NCBI RefSeq assembly: GCF_009498235.1
Contig: NZ_CP044205.1
Span: forward strand, 2,109,389-2,173,388
Direction: 5' to 3'
Length of the DNA stretch: 64,000 bases
Source: Candidatus Methylospira mobilis
GTDB lineage: Bacteria; Pseudomonadota; Gammaproteobacteria; Methylococcales; Methylococcaceae
In this document: positions 49,317-59,196 of the stretch, one piece after another
How positions within the stretch are numbered: the stretch's first letter is position 1
Layout of the letters: the number at the start of each line of letters is the position of its first letter
Translations under genes and position numbers: made by a program
The notes under the pieces: model-generated
Database searches by the model: none
The model's input: only the letters and a program-made list of their open reading frames with translations
Told to the model about the DNA's origin: nothing

Positions 49317-49329
49317 TGGAGGATGAACT

Positions 49330-49554
49330 GTGACGACAGCGCCAGATTCCGGGAAACCGGAAAAACCCGGTTTGTTACAAGTAGTAAATAGCGTTTTGGC
49401 GGCAGCGTTCGGTGTGCAAAGCCAGAAAAATCGTGCGAGAGACTTTCAAGCCGGATCGGCGAAAGTATATATCGCGGTCGGCGTTGTGGCCACAGTGGTG
49501 TTCGTACTGACAGTTTACGGTATAGTGAAGCTGGTGCTCGCCTCCGCGTCTTGA
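49330..49554 (+). CDS. DUF2970 family small membrane protein
   Basis: The 74-residue product has the DUF2970 pattern VVNSVLAAAFGVQSQKNRARDFQAGSA before a single C-terminal transmembrane helix (YIAVGVVATVVFVLTVYGIV). Such proteins are found across beta- and gammaproteobacteria; their role is unknown. The start GTG at 49330 is preceded by GGAGGATGAAC. It is followed by a strong terminator (49582-49605) and, on the far side of it, by pmbA. Confidence 0.8.
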   Translation: MTTAPDSGKPEKPGLLQVVNSVLAAAFGVQSQKNRARDFQAGSAKVYIAVGVVATVVFVLTVYGIVKLVLASAS

Positions 49555-49581
49555 GCTGGCATCTGATAGGCAAGTCTTCCG

Positions 49582-49612
49582 GGCGCAGGGGTTTACCCCT
49601 GCGCCATATTTT
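49582..49612 (+). terminator. intrinsic terminator before pmbA
   Basis: A perfect 10-bp GC-rich stem, GGCGCAGGGG (49582-49591) with CCCCTGCGCC (49596-49605), TTTA loop, is followed by ATATTTTTTTG. It closes the 48849-49554 transcript. Confidence 0.9.
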
Positions 49613-49640
49613 TTTGTAATAGTTCAAGTTAGAGGTAAAT

Positions 49641-50993
49641 GTGTTTCAGCCTGATTTGCTAGGGGATAACGATTTTGATACCGCACGATTGGAAAATCTG
49701 GCCGCTTTTGTCCTGAATGAAGCGGCAGCGCAAGGCGCTACGGCTGCGGAAGCCGGTTTGAGCCAGGACCGTGGACTTTCCGTCGGCGTAAGACTGGGCG
49801 AAGTGGAAACCATAGAACATCATCGTAGTCAGGGCTTGGGTATTACTGTTTATTTCGGACAGCGCAAGGGTTCTGCCAGTACCACTGACCTGGGACCCCA
49901 GGCGCTACGCGAATCGGTGACTGCGGCCTGCCGGATTGCCCGCTACGCAGCTGAGGATGAATTCGCCGGTTTACCGGAAGCCGGTCTTCTGGCGACGCAG
50001 TTTCCTGATTTGTCGCTTTACCACCCCTGGTCACTGACTCCGGAAGAAGGTATTCGACATGCCTTGGCGTGCGAACAGGCGGCATTGAACCATGACGCCG
50101 CGATTACCAATTCGGAAGGCGCCAGCATCAGCACTTATTCCGGGTATCGCGTATTGGGCAATAGCCTGGGTTTTTTGCACGGGTATGCCAGTAGCCGGCA
50201 TAGTTTGTCCTGTTCCGTCATCGGGCAGCGCGGGGACAGCATGCAGCGCGACGATTGGTGGACAGTGGCGCGTACTCAAGAGGGACTGGAGCCGGCCGAA
50301 GCTGTCGGCATCAAAGCCGCAGAGCGTACGGTGCAGAGACTGGGCGCGCGTTCGCTGACGACACGGCAATGCCCGGTCGTGTTTGCCGCTGATGTTGCCG
50401 GAGGTTTTTTCGGGCATTTTATTGCCGCTATACGCGGCGGCAATCTCTATCGTAAGTCCTCTTTTTTGCTGGATAGTCTCGGGAAGACTGTCTTTCCGGA
50501 TTTTTTACATATACACGAGCAACCCTATATACCTGGCGCTCTGGGTAGCGCGGCATATGACGGTGAAGGCGTTCGGACTCGCGCGCACGATCTGATAAAA
50601 GACGGCATATTGGAATCCTACGTACTGAATACCTATTCGGCGCGAAAATTAGGCATGACTACCACCGGTAATGCGGGCGGCGTGCATAACCTGACTATTG
50701 ACCCAGGCAATCTTGATTTGGCCGGACTGCTTAAGACGATGAACACCGGTTTACTGGTGACCGAATTAATGGGGCAGGGCATCAATCTTGTTACTGGAGA
50801 CTACTCGCGCGGCGCTGCCGGGTTCTGGGTGGAAAATGGTGTCATCCAATATGCGGTCGAAGAAATCACCATTGCCGGGAATTTACGCGACATGTTCCTG
50901 AACGTGGTTGCTGTCGGCAACGATGTCGATAAACGCGGCGGTATCTGGAGTGGTTCGGTACTGCTCGAAAAAATGACGGTTGCAGGGAACTAG
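49641..50993 (+). CDS. pmbA: metalloprotease PmbA/TldE
   Basis: The 450-residue protein belongs to the TldD/PmbA family; the ATG-like start at 49639 is out of frame and the correct start is GTG 49641, with AGAGGT at 49630-49635. Family blocks include VGVRLGEVETIEHHRSQGLGITVY, YDGEGVRTRAHDLIKDGILESYVLNTYSARKLGMTTTGNAGGVHNL and the end RDMFLNVVAVGNDVD. PmbA pairs with TldD to process microcins and antitoxins; no tldD is nearby, as in other genomes. An IS66 remnant begins directly after the stop. Confidence 0.93.
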   Translation: MFQPDLLGDNDFDTARLENLAAFVLNEAAAQGATAAEAGLSQDRGLSVGVRLGEVETIEHHRSQGLGITVYFGQRKGSASTTDLGPQALRESVTAACRIARYAAEDEFAGLPEAGLLATQFPDLSLYHPWSLTPEEGIRHALACEQAALNHDAAITNSEGASISTYSGYRVLGNSLGFLHGYASSRHSLSCSVIGQRGDSMQRDDWWTVARTQEGLEPAEAVGIKAAERTVQRLGARSLTTRQCPVVFAADVAGGFFGHFIAAIRGGNLYRKSSFLLDSLGKTVFPDFLHIHEQPYIPGALGSAAYDGEGVRTRAHDLIKDGILESYVLNTYSARKLGMTTTGNAGGVHNLTIDPGNLDLAGLLKTMNTGLLVTELMGQGINLVTGDYSRGAAGFWVENGVIQYAVEEITIAGNLRDMFLNVVAVGNDVDKRGGIWSGSVLLEKMTVAGN

Positions 50994-51002
50994 GCATGCA
51001 AG

Positions 51003-51790
51003 AGCGCTTGCAACGAGGAGCTTTAAGCCCGCAGCTACCCTGTGGGCCTATCGCAACAATGACCTGGAACCGGGGCATCGCATTATCGTCTTCAACTATC
51101 AATCAGGACATAGCGGTAAGCATGCGCGCAACTTCCTGGGCAAACAGGTAGGTCGGCCTCATGGTCGACGGCTATGGCGGTTATACAAACTCCTGTTCGC
51201 CGTTGAACGCGATGGAGCGCCGTCCTGAATCGAACTCGGCTGTATCGGGCAGCGCCGGATATTCTCGATCTGCATAAAGTCAATGATAGCCCGATGGTGC
51301 TGGAAGCCTTGCTGCGTATTGCCAGACTGTACGCAATCGAGGCGGTGACAAAACCCTGAGCATTGCAGTACACCGGCAACTGCACCAGAAAAAAGCAAAC
51401 CCGAACTGACAGCCCTGCAGGACTGGCTGATAATAGAAACCCGTGTACCCACCCGCCACAGCGGCGGCGGATCAGCCAAAGAGCTGGATTACGCAGTCAA
51501 ACGCTGGCCTGCCCTGATTGGCTATGCCGACAGCGGCCATCTGCCGATCGACAACAATCCGGTGGAAAACAGTTTTCGTCCCATTGCCATCGGCAAAAAG
51601 AACTGGCTGTTCGCCGGTTCCGAGCAAGCGGTCAACGCGCGCCGCGATTCAGATTTTGCTTGGTACAGCCAAACTCAATGGACTCAATCCGGTGCAATGA
51701 CTGGAAAAACTGCCTGTCTGGCTCAACAACCGTATTGACGAGCTGCTGCCGTTTCCGCTTGAGGCTATTAAAACGCAACCCGCTTCGTAG
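51003..51790 (+). pseudogene. IS66-family transposase (TnpC) remnant
   Basis: Three frames carry successive pieces of an IS66 TnpC: ATLWAYRNNDLEPGHRIIVFNYQ, GKHARNFLGK, ALQ/HDWL-type blocks, then SGGGSAKELDYAVKRWPAL and IGYADSGHLPIDNNPVENSF, followed by PIAIGKKNWLFAGSEQA and finally NRIDELLPF. The order and spacing match the C-terminal two thirds of TnpC, but multiple frameshifts and stops and the missing N-terminus make it non-functional. No tnpA or tnpB and no terminal inverted repeats were found. It sits directly after the pmbA stop. Confidence 0.85.
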
Positions 51791-51933
51791 CGATAGGTGG
51801 TGCCGCTAGACGCTTACTGTCTTTGCGTTTTTCCCTCTACATCCGCGTAGTTGGTTGCCGGTTACTTTCGAGGTCGGCCGGGAATTTAGCCCGGCCCGAA
51901 GCGTTGATAGTGCGAGCTAGCTATACATGCTTC
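51791..51933. other. intergenic with hairpin after rhlE
   Basis: Holds a 7-bp hairpin GGCCGGG/CCCGGCC (51876-51882 with 51890-51896), just downstream of rhlE on the minus strand. No T-run follows, so terminator function is uncertain. Confidence 0.4.
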
Positions 51934-53289
51934 CTAACGCCCGCGCGCAGGGCGGGGACTATTCACACGCGGACGATTTGCATTGCCGCCGTGGTTTCTA
52001 TCTCCCGATGCCGGACGCTGTTGTGTTGCTTCACCCGGTCGTTGGCCAACGCTGCTGTGCGGCGGCGGATATCCGGGTTTTGCGCCGGGGCGCGGCACTT
52101 GGGCCGTTTTAGGCGGTGTTTTTGGCGCAAGGCGCGGATCGAAACTGAATGTTGCCTCGAACCCCGGGGCGGTCACCCTCGTAATTTCTCTCTTGATCAA
52201 TTTTTCAATTGCCGCCAGCAGTTTGACTTCTTCGTGACATACCAGCGAAATCGCTTCGCCGCTGGCGCCGGCGCGCCCGGTGCGGCCGATGCGATGCACA
52301 TAATCTTCCGGCACATTGGGCAGTTCGAAGTTGACTACGTGCGGTAGTTCGTCGATATCGATGCCGCGAGCGGCGATATCGGTCGCTACCAGCACCGCAA
52401 CCTTGCCTTGCTTGAAGCCGTCGAGGGCTTTGGTGCGCGCGCCCTGGCTCTTGTTGCCGTGCAGTACCGCCGTTTCTATGCCGTCGCGTTCAAGTTGACG
52501 GCCCAATCGGTCCGCGCCGTGCTTGGTGCGCGTAAAAACCAGAACCTGTTTCCAGTTGCCGCTGCCTACCAGCCAGGACAGCAATTCGCGTTTGCGGTCT
52601 TTTTCAACCGGATAAACACATTGCTGTACATTTTCCGCAGTGGTGTTGCGGCGGGCGACTGAAACTTCGGATGGTTGCTTTAAAAGCTGTCCGGCCAAGG
52701 TGCGTATTTCGTCGGAAAAGGTCGCCGAGAACAGCAGGCTTTGGCGCTGTTGCGGCAATAGCGCCATGACCTTGCGCACGTCGTGTATGAAACCCATGTC
52801 CAGCATGCGGTCCGCTTCATCCAGTACAAAGAATTCCACTCGCGACAAATCCATGGTTCTTTGCCGTACGTGATCAAGCAGGCGCCCCGGCGTCGCCACC
52901 AGTATGTCGACACCACGCCGCAGATGATCGATCTGCGGCACCATCCCGACCCCGCCGAAAATCACCGCCGGGCGTATGCCGGGCAGGTATTTTCCGTAAG
53001 TATTCACGCTTTCGAATACTTGCGCCGCCAATTCGCGAGTGGGTACCAGCACCAGCGCGCGAATATAACGAGGACCGCCGTTCGCTGCGGGCGTTTCGCT
53101 CAAGCGTTGCAGTAACGGCAGAGTGAATCCGGCTGTCTTGCCGGTACCGGTTTGCGCACCGGCTAAAAGGTCTTTGCCTTCCAGTATCAGCGGTATGGCT
53201 TGGGCTTGAATGGGGGTCGGGTTTTCGTAACCTTGTTCCGATACGGCGCGAAGAATTTCGGCGCGCAGGCCGAGTTGGGTAAATGGCAT
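51934..53289 (-). CDS. rhlE: DEAD-box ATP-dependent RNA helicase RhlE
   Basis: The 451-residue protein has the Q-motif start [32 protein letters not shown], Walker [12 protein letters not shown] (about 45-55), [12 protein letters not shown], then the C-terminal helicase motif V and VI ([15 protein letters not shown]), and a basic, proline- and glycine-rich tail (ending [13 protein letters not shown]) typical of RhlE. It unwinds short RNA duplexes during ribosome assembly or RNA decay. It is upstream of the IS66 remnant and downstream of recJ, with a 70-base gap; the recJ transcript runs toward it. Confidence 0.94.
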   Translation of the reverse strand: MPFTQLGLRAEILRAVSEQGYENPTPIQAQAIPLILEGKDLLAGAQTGTGKTAGFTLPLLQRLSETPAANGGPRYIRALVLVPTRELAAQVFESVNTYGKYLPGIRPAVIFGGVGMVPQIDHLRRGVDILVATPGRLLDHVRQRTMDLSRVEFFVLDEADRMLDMGFIHDVRKVMALLPQQRQSLLFSATFSDEIRTLAGQLLKQPSEVSVARRNTTAENVQQCVYPVEKDRKRELLSWLVGSGNWKQVLVFTRTKHGADRLGRQLERDGIETAVLHGNKSQGARTKALDGFKQGKVAVLVATDIAARGIDIDELPHVVNFELPNVPEDYVHRIGRTGRAGASGEAISLVCHEEVKLLAAIEKLIKREITRVTAPGFEATFSFDPRLAPKTPPKTAQVPRPGAKPGYPPPHSSVGQRPGEATQQRPASGDRNHGGNANRPRVNSPRPARGR

Positions 53290-53359
53290 GTCTTTCCTGT
53301 GTTTAGGTTAAGGGTATACCGATTTATCGGTGTATCCCGTATTCGTTGTCTGCTTGCGG

Positions 53360-55141
53360 CTATTCGGCCTGGTTTTTTTCCATATACTCCACTCGCAACT
53401 GCACCGTGCGGTTGTTGCGATACTCGTTGATATCGAGACGATAGGCGACTTTGAGCCGGCTGCATCCCAGCCAGCTTTCCGGCTGTTCGACAAAAAAGGC
53501 GATGGCATCAATCCGATGCATCGCGCCGACCGGGCATAGCGTTAATTTAAGATGTTTTTGTCCGACGATGCGCGCCTGGGCGACTTCGAATTCGCCGTCG
53601 AACAGCGGTTCGGGAAAGCCTTGTCCCCAAGGCCCCGCATTTTGCAGGTACTCCGCCGAGCTGAGTTGCAATTCGCTGACAGCCAGTTCGCCATCGCTGT
53701 GCAATACGTTGTCGAGATCGACTCCCTCCAGGTGTTGCGCCGCTTTTTCTTCCAGGCATTGCGAAAACAACGCCAGGTTTTGCCTATCCAGCGTCAAACC
53801 GGCCGCCATGGCGTGACCGCCGAAACGAGACAGCAGTTCCGGGCGTTCGGTCGCAATTTCGCTGAGCAGGTCGCGTATGTGCAGGCCGGGTATGGAGCGC
53901 GCCGATCCCTTGATTTGGCCTTCGTCAACGGCTGGCGCAAAGGCGATAACCGGGCGGTGCAAACGATCTTTCATGCGCGAAGCCAGAATGCCGATGACGC
54001 CCTGATGCCAGGATTGATCGAAAAAACAGTACGCTGCTTTCACGGTTTGCGCTGCGCCGCCGGCGTTTTCCAGTTGTGCCAGCACCTCAAGCGCGTCCTG
54101 TTTCATCTGGTCTTCTATTTCGCGCCGCTCGCGGTTCAGCTTATCGAGCCCAGCCGCCATGGTTTGCGCAGCCTGCTCATTCTGGCTCATCAGGCATTCG
54201 ATGCCCAGCGCCATGTCTTCCAGCCTGCCGGCGGCGTTCAGACGCGGCGCAACGCAAAAGCCAAGATCGGTGGCGGTAATGTTGCGCGGGTTGCGTCCGG
54301 CGACAGTTAACAGCGCCAGAATGCCGGGGCGCGCCTGCCCACTGCGGATGCGCTGTATGCCTTGGTGCACCAGAATGCGGTTGACGTTGTCCAGCGGCAC
54401 TACGTCGGCCACGGTACCCAGCGCCACCAGGTCCAGCAGTTGTCCGAGGTTGGCTTCGGTTCTGCCGGTTTCCTGAAACCAGCCAAGTTCGCGCAAGCGC
54501 GCGCGCAGAGCCAGCAGTACATAGAACATCACGCCGACTCCGGCCAGCGAGCGGCTCGGAAAACGGTCGCCGGGAAGATTAGGGTTCACGATGGCGTCCG
54601 CATCGGGCAGTTCGGCGCCCGGCAGATGGTGATCGGTGATTAATACCCGCATGCCATGGCTACGCGCGGTTTTCACGCCTTCCAGACTGGAAATACCGTT
54701 ATCTACCGTGATCAGCACCTGCGGATTGGAGTGCGCGGCGACTTCGACAATTTCCGGCGTCAGGCCGTAACCGTATTCGAAGCGGTTCGGCACCAGATAG
54801 GAAACCCGGTTTGCTCCCAGAAGGGTCAGGCCCAGTAATGCCACGGCGCAACTGGTTGCGCCGTCGGCGTCAAAATCGGCTACGATCAGGATATGTTCAC
54901 GGTTTCTGAATGCGGCGGCCAGTTGGTCTACCATCTGTTCCATCCCGCTCAATAGCCAGGGCGAAGGCAGGCGCGCAAGGGAGCGATCCAGCGCTTCCGC
55001 GCTTTCAACGCCACGTGTATGGTAAATACGTTGCAGCAATGGCGGGAGAGCGAGGAGGTCAGGGCGATTTTGCTCGGCCTGATCCGGCAACAGGCAGGCG
55101 CGGCGCTGTATCTTTCTGCAAGCGGACGGATGCGCGAGCAA
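53360..55141 (-). CDS. recJ: single-stranded-DNA exonuclease RecJ
   Basis: The 593-residue product has the DHH motifs of RecJ: ILIVADFDADGATSCAVALL (motif I), VLITVDNGISS (II), ITDHHLPGAELPDADAIVNP (III, DHH) and the DHHA1 block with SARSIPGLHIRDLL and RFGGHAMAAGL. RecJ is the 5'-to-3' exonuclease of the RecF pathway. There is no ATG near the expected start: the open frame runs back through the end of thrC. I suggest TTG 55141, 27 bases after the thrC stop, with a GGGA element nearby; this gives a family-typical length (E. coli 577). Confidence 0.92.
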   Translation of the reverse strand: MLAHPSACRKIQRRACLLPDQAEQNRPDLLALPPLLQRIYHTRGVESAEALDRSLARLPSPWLLSGMEQMVDQLAAAFRNREHILIVADFDADGATSCAVALLGLTLLGANRVSYLVPNRFEYGYGLTPEIVEVAAHSNPQVLITVDNGISSLEGVKTARSHGMRVLITDHHLPGAELPDADAIVNPNLPGDRFPSRSLAGVGVMFYVLLALRARLRELGWFQETGRTEANLGQLLDLVALGTVADVVPLDNVNRILVHQGIQRIRSGQARPGILALLTVAGRNPRNITATDLGFCVAPRLNAAGRLEDMALGIECLMSQNEQAAQTMAAGLDKLNRERREIEDQMKQDALEVLAQLENAGGAAQTVKAAYCFFDQSWHQGVIGILASRMKDRLHRPVIAFAPAVDEGQIKGSARSIPGLHIRDLLSEIATERPELLSRFGGHAMAAGLTLDRQNLALFSQCLEEKAAQHLEGVDLDNVLHSDGELAVSELQLSSAEYLQNAGPWGQGFPEPLFDGEFEVAQARIVGQKHLKLTLCPVGAMHRIDAIAFFVEQPESWLGCSRLKVAYRLDINEYRNNRTVQLRVEYMEKNQAE

Positions 55142-55167
55142 CGCCGTGCTTCCCGTAAACGGCTCGA

Positions 55168-56310
55168 TTACAGTGTACCTAGAATGGCTGCTTTGACAGC
55201 ATCCAGTTTTGCTTCTATGGTGATCGGCGCTACCAGACATTGCGAAATGGCGGTGTCCGGGTCTTTCAGCCCGTTGCCGGTCAAGGTACAGACCACGCTG
55301 GAGCCCTCCGCTATCTTGCCGCTGGCGATATCCTGCATTGCGCCGGCCAGCGATGTGGCCGAAGCGGGTTCGCAGAATATGCCTTCCTGTTCGGCCAGCA
55401 GTTTCTGAGCGGCGAGGATCTCGCTGTCGCCGAATTCGTCGAACCAGCCGTCCGATTCGCGCATCACTTCCCAGGCGGCGTTCCAGCTTTGCGGGTGGCC
55501 GATGCGTATCGCGGTAGCCACAGTTTCAGGATTGTCTACCATATGGCCGCGCAAAAACGGCGCGGAGCCGCTGGCCTGATACCCGACCATGCGCGGCCGG
55601 TTGCCGCAAACCGCGCCGCCGCTGACAAAAGCGCAGTTGCCTCCACACAGCGCGCATGCTTGTGTAACGGGACCGTTGCCGCAATGGCTATATTCGCAAT
55701 AACCGATCCAGTGCGCAGTAATATTTCCGGCGTTGCCGACCGGCAGGCAATGGTAGTCAGGCGCTTTCCCCAGCGCGTCGACGATTTCGAACGCAGCGGT
55801 TTTCTGGCCCTGCAGGCGGAACGGGTTGATGGAGTTGACGATGGTGACAGGCGCATGTTCGGCTACTTCTTTTACCAAACGCATGCCGTCGTCGAAATTG
55901 CCCTTGATCTGTATCACCGTCGAACCGTACATCATGGCTTGCGCCAGTTTGCCCATCGCAATCTTGCCGTCCGGTATCAGTACGAACGCGGTAATGCCGG
56001 CACGGGCGGCATAAGCAGCCGCCGCGGCGCTGGTGTTGCCGGTGGATGCGCAGATAATGGCGCGGCTGCCGGCCTCCATCGCCTTGGTGACCGCCATGGT
56101 CATGCCGCGATCCTTGAACGAGCCGGTGGGGTTCAAGCCTTCGTACTTTACATAAATCGCAACCGATTTACCCAGCAGGCGCGGGATGTTTTGTAACCGG
56201 ATCAATGGCGTATTACCTTCGCAAAGGCTGATGATGGGGGTTTCGGCGCTGACCGGCAAACGGTCGCGATAGCGTTCTATCAGGCCGGTATATCTATTTT
56301 GATCGGACAT
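55168..56310 (-). CDS. thrC: threonine synthase with a Cys-rich insertion
   Basis: ThrC converts O-phosphohomoserine to threonine with PLP. The 380-residue protein has LSEGNTPLIR-like CEGNTPLIRLQN, the PLP lysine segment NPTGSFKDRGM, ASTGNTSAAAAAYAARAG, VGNAGNITAHWIGYCEY and the C-terminal CEPASATSLAG. Between CEYS and RPRMVGYQ (about residues 205-236) an insertion of around 30 residues holds six cysteines (205, 210, 219, 222, 226, 235) including CALCGGNC. Short-form ThrC (about 350 residues) lack it as far as I recall. It may bind metal or form disulfides. The gene is in an operon with hom upstream (21-base gap) and recJ downstream. Confidence 0.93.
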   Translation of the reverse strand: MSDQNRYTGLIERYRDRLPVSAETPIISLCEGNTPLIRLQNIPRLLGKSVAIYVKYEGLNPTGSFKDRGMTMAVTKAMEAGSRAIICASTGNTSAAAAAYAARAGITAFVLIPDGKIAMGKLAQAMMYGSTVIQIKGNFDDGMRLVKEVAEHAPVTIVNSINPFRLQGQKTAAFEIVDALGKAPDYHCLPVGNAGNITAHWIGYCEYSHCGNGPVTQACALCGGNCAFVSGGAVCGNRPRMVGYQASGSAPFLRGHMVDNPETVATAIRIGHPQSWNAAWEVMRESDGWFDEFGDSEILAAQKLLAEQEGIFCEPASATSLAGAMQDIASGKIAEGSSVVCTLTGNGLKDPDTAISQCLVAPITIEAKLDAVKAAILGTL

Positions 56311-56331
56311 GTTGAGGATTACCGTTGATTA

Positions 56332-57642
56332 TTATCCAAGCGTTTCCACCCGTATGCGTTTTACCGGGCGGTTGATGCAATCCAATGCTTCAATTTCACG
56401 GATCGCCGCATTGAGTTCGCGTTCCAATACTTGCTGGGTGAGCAGGATGACCGGCACAAAAGTTTCTTCCGTTAAAGCTTCCTTCTGGATGATGGCTTCG
56501 ATGCTGATGTTATGACCCGCCAGGATGCGCGTAACATCCGCCAGCACTCCCGGTCTGTCTTCTGCGCTCAGGCGCAGGTAATAGGCAGTGTGAACCGCAT
56601 CTATCGGCAGGATCGGAATAGCGCTGATAGCCCCGGGCTGGAATGCCAGGTGCGGGACGCGGTTTTCCGGGTCGCCGGTCAAGGTTCTGACGACATCGAC
56701 CAGATCGGCTACCACCGAGGACGCGGTCGGTTCCGCGCCTGCGCCTGCGCCGTAATACAGCGTGGGTCCTGCCGCATCGCCCTTGACGACGACGGCGTTC
56801 ATGACGCCGTCGACATTGGCGATCAGGCGCCGATGCGGGATGAGGGTAGGGTGTACGCGCAACTCCACGCCTTCTTTCGTGCGCCGGGCTATGCCGAGCA
56901 GTTTGATGCGGTAGCCGAGTTCTTCGGCGTAAGCCACGTCTATGCGGGTTATGCGGGCGATACCTTCAATATACACCTTATCGAATTGCAGCGGTATGCC
57001 GAACGCTATGGACGCAAGTATCGTCAGTTTATGCGCTGCGTCTATGCCTTCGACATCGAAGGTCGGGTCGGATTCCGCGTAACCCAGCGTTTGCGCCTCC
57101 TGCAGGACATCATGGAAATCGCGGCGCTTGTCGAGCATTTCCGTCAGGATGTAATTGCAGGTGCCGTTTATAATGCCTGCCAGCCATTCGATGCGGTTGC
57201 CCGCCAGGCCTTCGCGCACCGCCTTGATGATCGGAATGCCGCCGGCGACAGCCGGTTCGAACGCCACCATCACGCCTTTTTCGCTGGCTTTGGCGAAAAT
57301 CGAATTGCCATGCAGCGCAATCAGCGCCTTGTTGGCGGTTACCACATGTTTGCCGTTTTCCAGCGCTTGCAGCACCAGCTCGCGCGCGATGCCGTCGCCG
57401 CCGATCAACTCGACCACGATCTGGATTTCAGGGTCGTTGACGATGTCGAACGGGTCTTGCACCAGCTCAATGCCGCTGGTGTCGCAGATACGCGCGCGGC
57501 TTAGATCGCGCGCCGACGCTTTGCTGACGATGATTTCCCGGCCGGCTCTGCGGCAGATTTCTTCCGCATTGCGGCGCAATACGTTAACGGTGCCGCCGCC
57601 GACAGTGCCCAGGCCCAGCAATCCAATTTTTACAGGAGTCAC
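56332..57642 (-). CDS. hom: homoserine dehydrogenase
   Basis: The 436-residue enzyme reduces aspartate semialdehyde to homoserine. It has the NAD(P) motif IGLLGLGTVGGGTVNVL at the start, the catalytic block VEGIDAAHKLTILASIAFG (about 205-225) and GIINGTCNYILTEM, plus a C-terminal ACT domain (AYYLRLSAEDRPGVLADVTRILAGHNISIEAII) that in this monofunctional form gives threonine feedback inhibition. It follows alaC by 37 bases and precedes thrC by 21 bases on the same strand; together they make a threonine-synthesis operon. Confidence 0.96.
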   Translation of the reverse strand: MTPVKIGLLGLGTVGGGTVNVLRRNAEEICRRAGREIIVSKASARDLSRARICDTSGIELVQDPFDIVNDPEIQIVVELIGGDGIARELVLQALENGKHVVTANKALIALHGNSIFAKASEKGVMVAFEPAVAGGIPIIKAVREGLAGNRIEWLAGIINGTCNYILTEMLDKRRDFHDVLQEAQTLGYAESDPTFDVEGIDAAHKLTILASIAFGIPLQFDKVYIEGIARITRIDVAYAEELGYRIKLLGIARRTKEGVELRVHPTLIPHRRLIANVDGVMNAVVVKGDAAGPTLYYGAGAGAEPTASSVVADLVDVVRTLTGDPENRVPHLAFQPGAISAIPILPIDAVHTAYYLRLSAEDRPGVLADVTRILAGHNISIEAIIQKEALTEETFVPVILLTQQVLERELNAAIREIEALDCINRPVKRIRVETLG

Positions 57643-57679
57643 GGTAATTCCTTATGCGCTTATATAATCGATGTCCGGA

Positions 57680-58864
57680 TTATACGGCATGATCCTTACG
57701 GAACATATTACGTATGCCGCGTATCGCCTGCCGGGTGCGATGCTCGTTTTCGATCAGGCTGAATCGGACATGATCGTCGCCGAACTCACCGAAACCGATG
57801 CCTGGCGATACCGCCACCTGGGCGTCGAGCAGGATTTTCTTGGAAAACTCCAGCGAACCCATGTCGGCATACTGCTCAGGAATCTTCGCCCATACGAACA
57901 TGGTGGCTTTGGGGGGCGTGACGTCCCAGCCCGCTGAAATCAGCCCCTTGCACAGCGCATCGCGGCGCTGTTTGTACATTTCGCGTATTTCCGCAACGCA
58001 ATCCTGCGGCCCTTCCAACGCGGCGATGGCGGCGACCTGGATCGGCGTAAAGGTGCCGTAGTCCAGATAGGACTTGATGCGCGCCAGCGCTGAAACCAGT
58101 TCGCGATTGCCGCACATGAAGCCGACGCGCCATCCGGGCATATTGTAGCTTTTCGACAGCGTAAAAAATTCAACTGCGACATCGGTTGCGCCCGGCACCT
58201 GTAGAATGGAAGGGGCTACGTAGCCGTCAAACACCAGATCCGCATATGCCAGATCGTGCACGACCCAGATTTTATATTCGCGGGCCATTTCCACTACTTT
58301 CTCGAAGAACTCCAGTTCCACGCATTGCGTGGTCGGGTTACCCGGAAAGTTCAATATCAGCATCTTGGGGGTTGGCCAGGAGGTCTTGATTGCTTTTTCC
58401 AGCTCTTCAAAAAAATCTACGCCATCTTTCATCGGCACATGGCGCACGTCGGCTCCGGCCAGCACGATACCGTAGGGGTGTATGGGATAGGCCGGATTAG
58501 GCACCAGCACCGTGTCGCCCGGACCTACTGTCGCCAGCGCCAGATGCGCCAGCCCTTCCTTGGAGCCTATGGTGGCGATGGCCTGCGTTTCCGGGTCGAT
58601 TTCTATGCCGTAACGGTGCTGATACCAGTTGCAAATGGCTTTACGCAGACGCGGTATGCCTTTGGAAACGGAGTATCTGTGCGCCGTACCTTTCTGCGCG
58701 ACTTCGACCAGTTTGTCGACAATATGCTGCGGGGTAGGCCGGTCCGGGTTGCCCATGCCGAAGTCTATGATGTCAACTCCGTGTGAGCGCTCCTTGGCTT
58801 TGAGCTCATTGACGATATTGAAAACGTAAGGCGGAAGACGGGCTATTCTCTGGAATTCCTGCAT
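57680..58864 (-). CDS. alaC: class I/II aminotransferase (AlaC type)
   Basis: The 394-residue PLP-dependent protein starts [22 protein letters not shown] and has [61 protein letters not shown], and the PLP lysine segment [16 protein letters not shown] (Schiff-base lysine in SKSYN). This pattern is typical of glutamate-pyruvate aminotransferase AlaC, found next to hom in many proteobacteria. It is the first gene of the operon with hom, thrC and recJ; its promoter must lie between 58865 and tRNA-Thr. The AlaC name is by family resemblance. Confidence 0.9.
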   Translation of the reverse strand: MQEFQRIARLPPYVFNIVNELKAKERSHGVDIIDFGMGNPDRPTPQHIVDKLVEVAQKGTAHRYSVSKGIPRLRKAICNWYQHRYGIEIDPETQAIATIGSKEGLAHLALATVGPGDTVLVPNPAYPIHPYGIVLAGADVRHVPMKDGVDFFEELEKAIKTSWPTPKMLILNFPGNPTTQCVELEFFEKVVEMAREYKIWVVHDLAYADLVFDGYVAPSILQVPGATDVAVEFFTLSKSYNMPGWRVGFMCGNRELVSALARIKSYLDYGTFTPIQVAAIAALEGPQDCVAEIREMYKQRRDALCKGLISAGWDVTPPKATMFVWAKIPEQYADMGSLEFSKKILLDAQVAVSPGIGFGEFGDDHVRFSLIENEHRTRQAIRGIRNMFRKDHAV

Positions 58865-59120
58865 TAAGCGCTCTTGAATGTTTGGGGCGGGATCGGGGGT
58901 TCGGCTGTTTAAAATCCCAGGCTGATCCTCCGCCCGTCGCGGTTGGATGGTTGATTGTCCAATCGTTTAGTATGATAATTATACTTGCCAATGTCAATGA
59001 GCGATTGAAGCTCCGCTCATTGGCTATCACAGCAGGCTTGACATGTGCTCTGTTATTTGTTTGAATAGAGAATCTGAACGTGCACAGTATTCTGCAAGGA
59101 TACGCAGAGTTCATACTGAT

Positions 59121-59196
59121 GCCCCGGTAGCTCAATCGGTAGAGCAACTCACTTGTAATGAGAAGGTTGAGGGTTCAATTCCTTTCCGGGGCTCCA
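59121..59196 (+). tRNA. tRNA-Thr(TGT)
   Basis: The 76-base sequence forms a cloverleaf with a perfect GCCCCGG/CCGGGGC acceptor stem, GCTC/GAGC D stem, anticodon loop CTTGTAA (anticodon TGT, ACA codons), T loop TTCAATT and encoded CCA. The anticodon stem has an A-A mismatch at 27-43 and the T stem contains two G-T pairs, which is a little loose, but the loop identity and CCA support the call. The discriminator is T. Confidence 0.88.
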
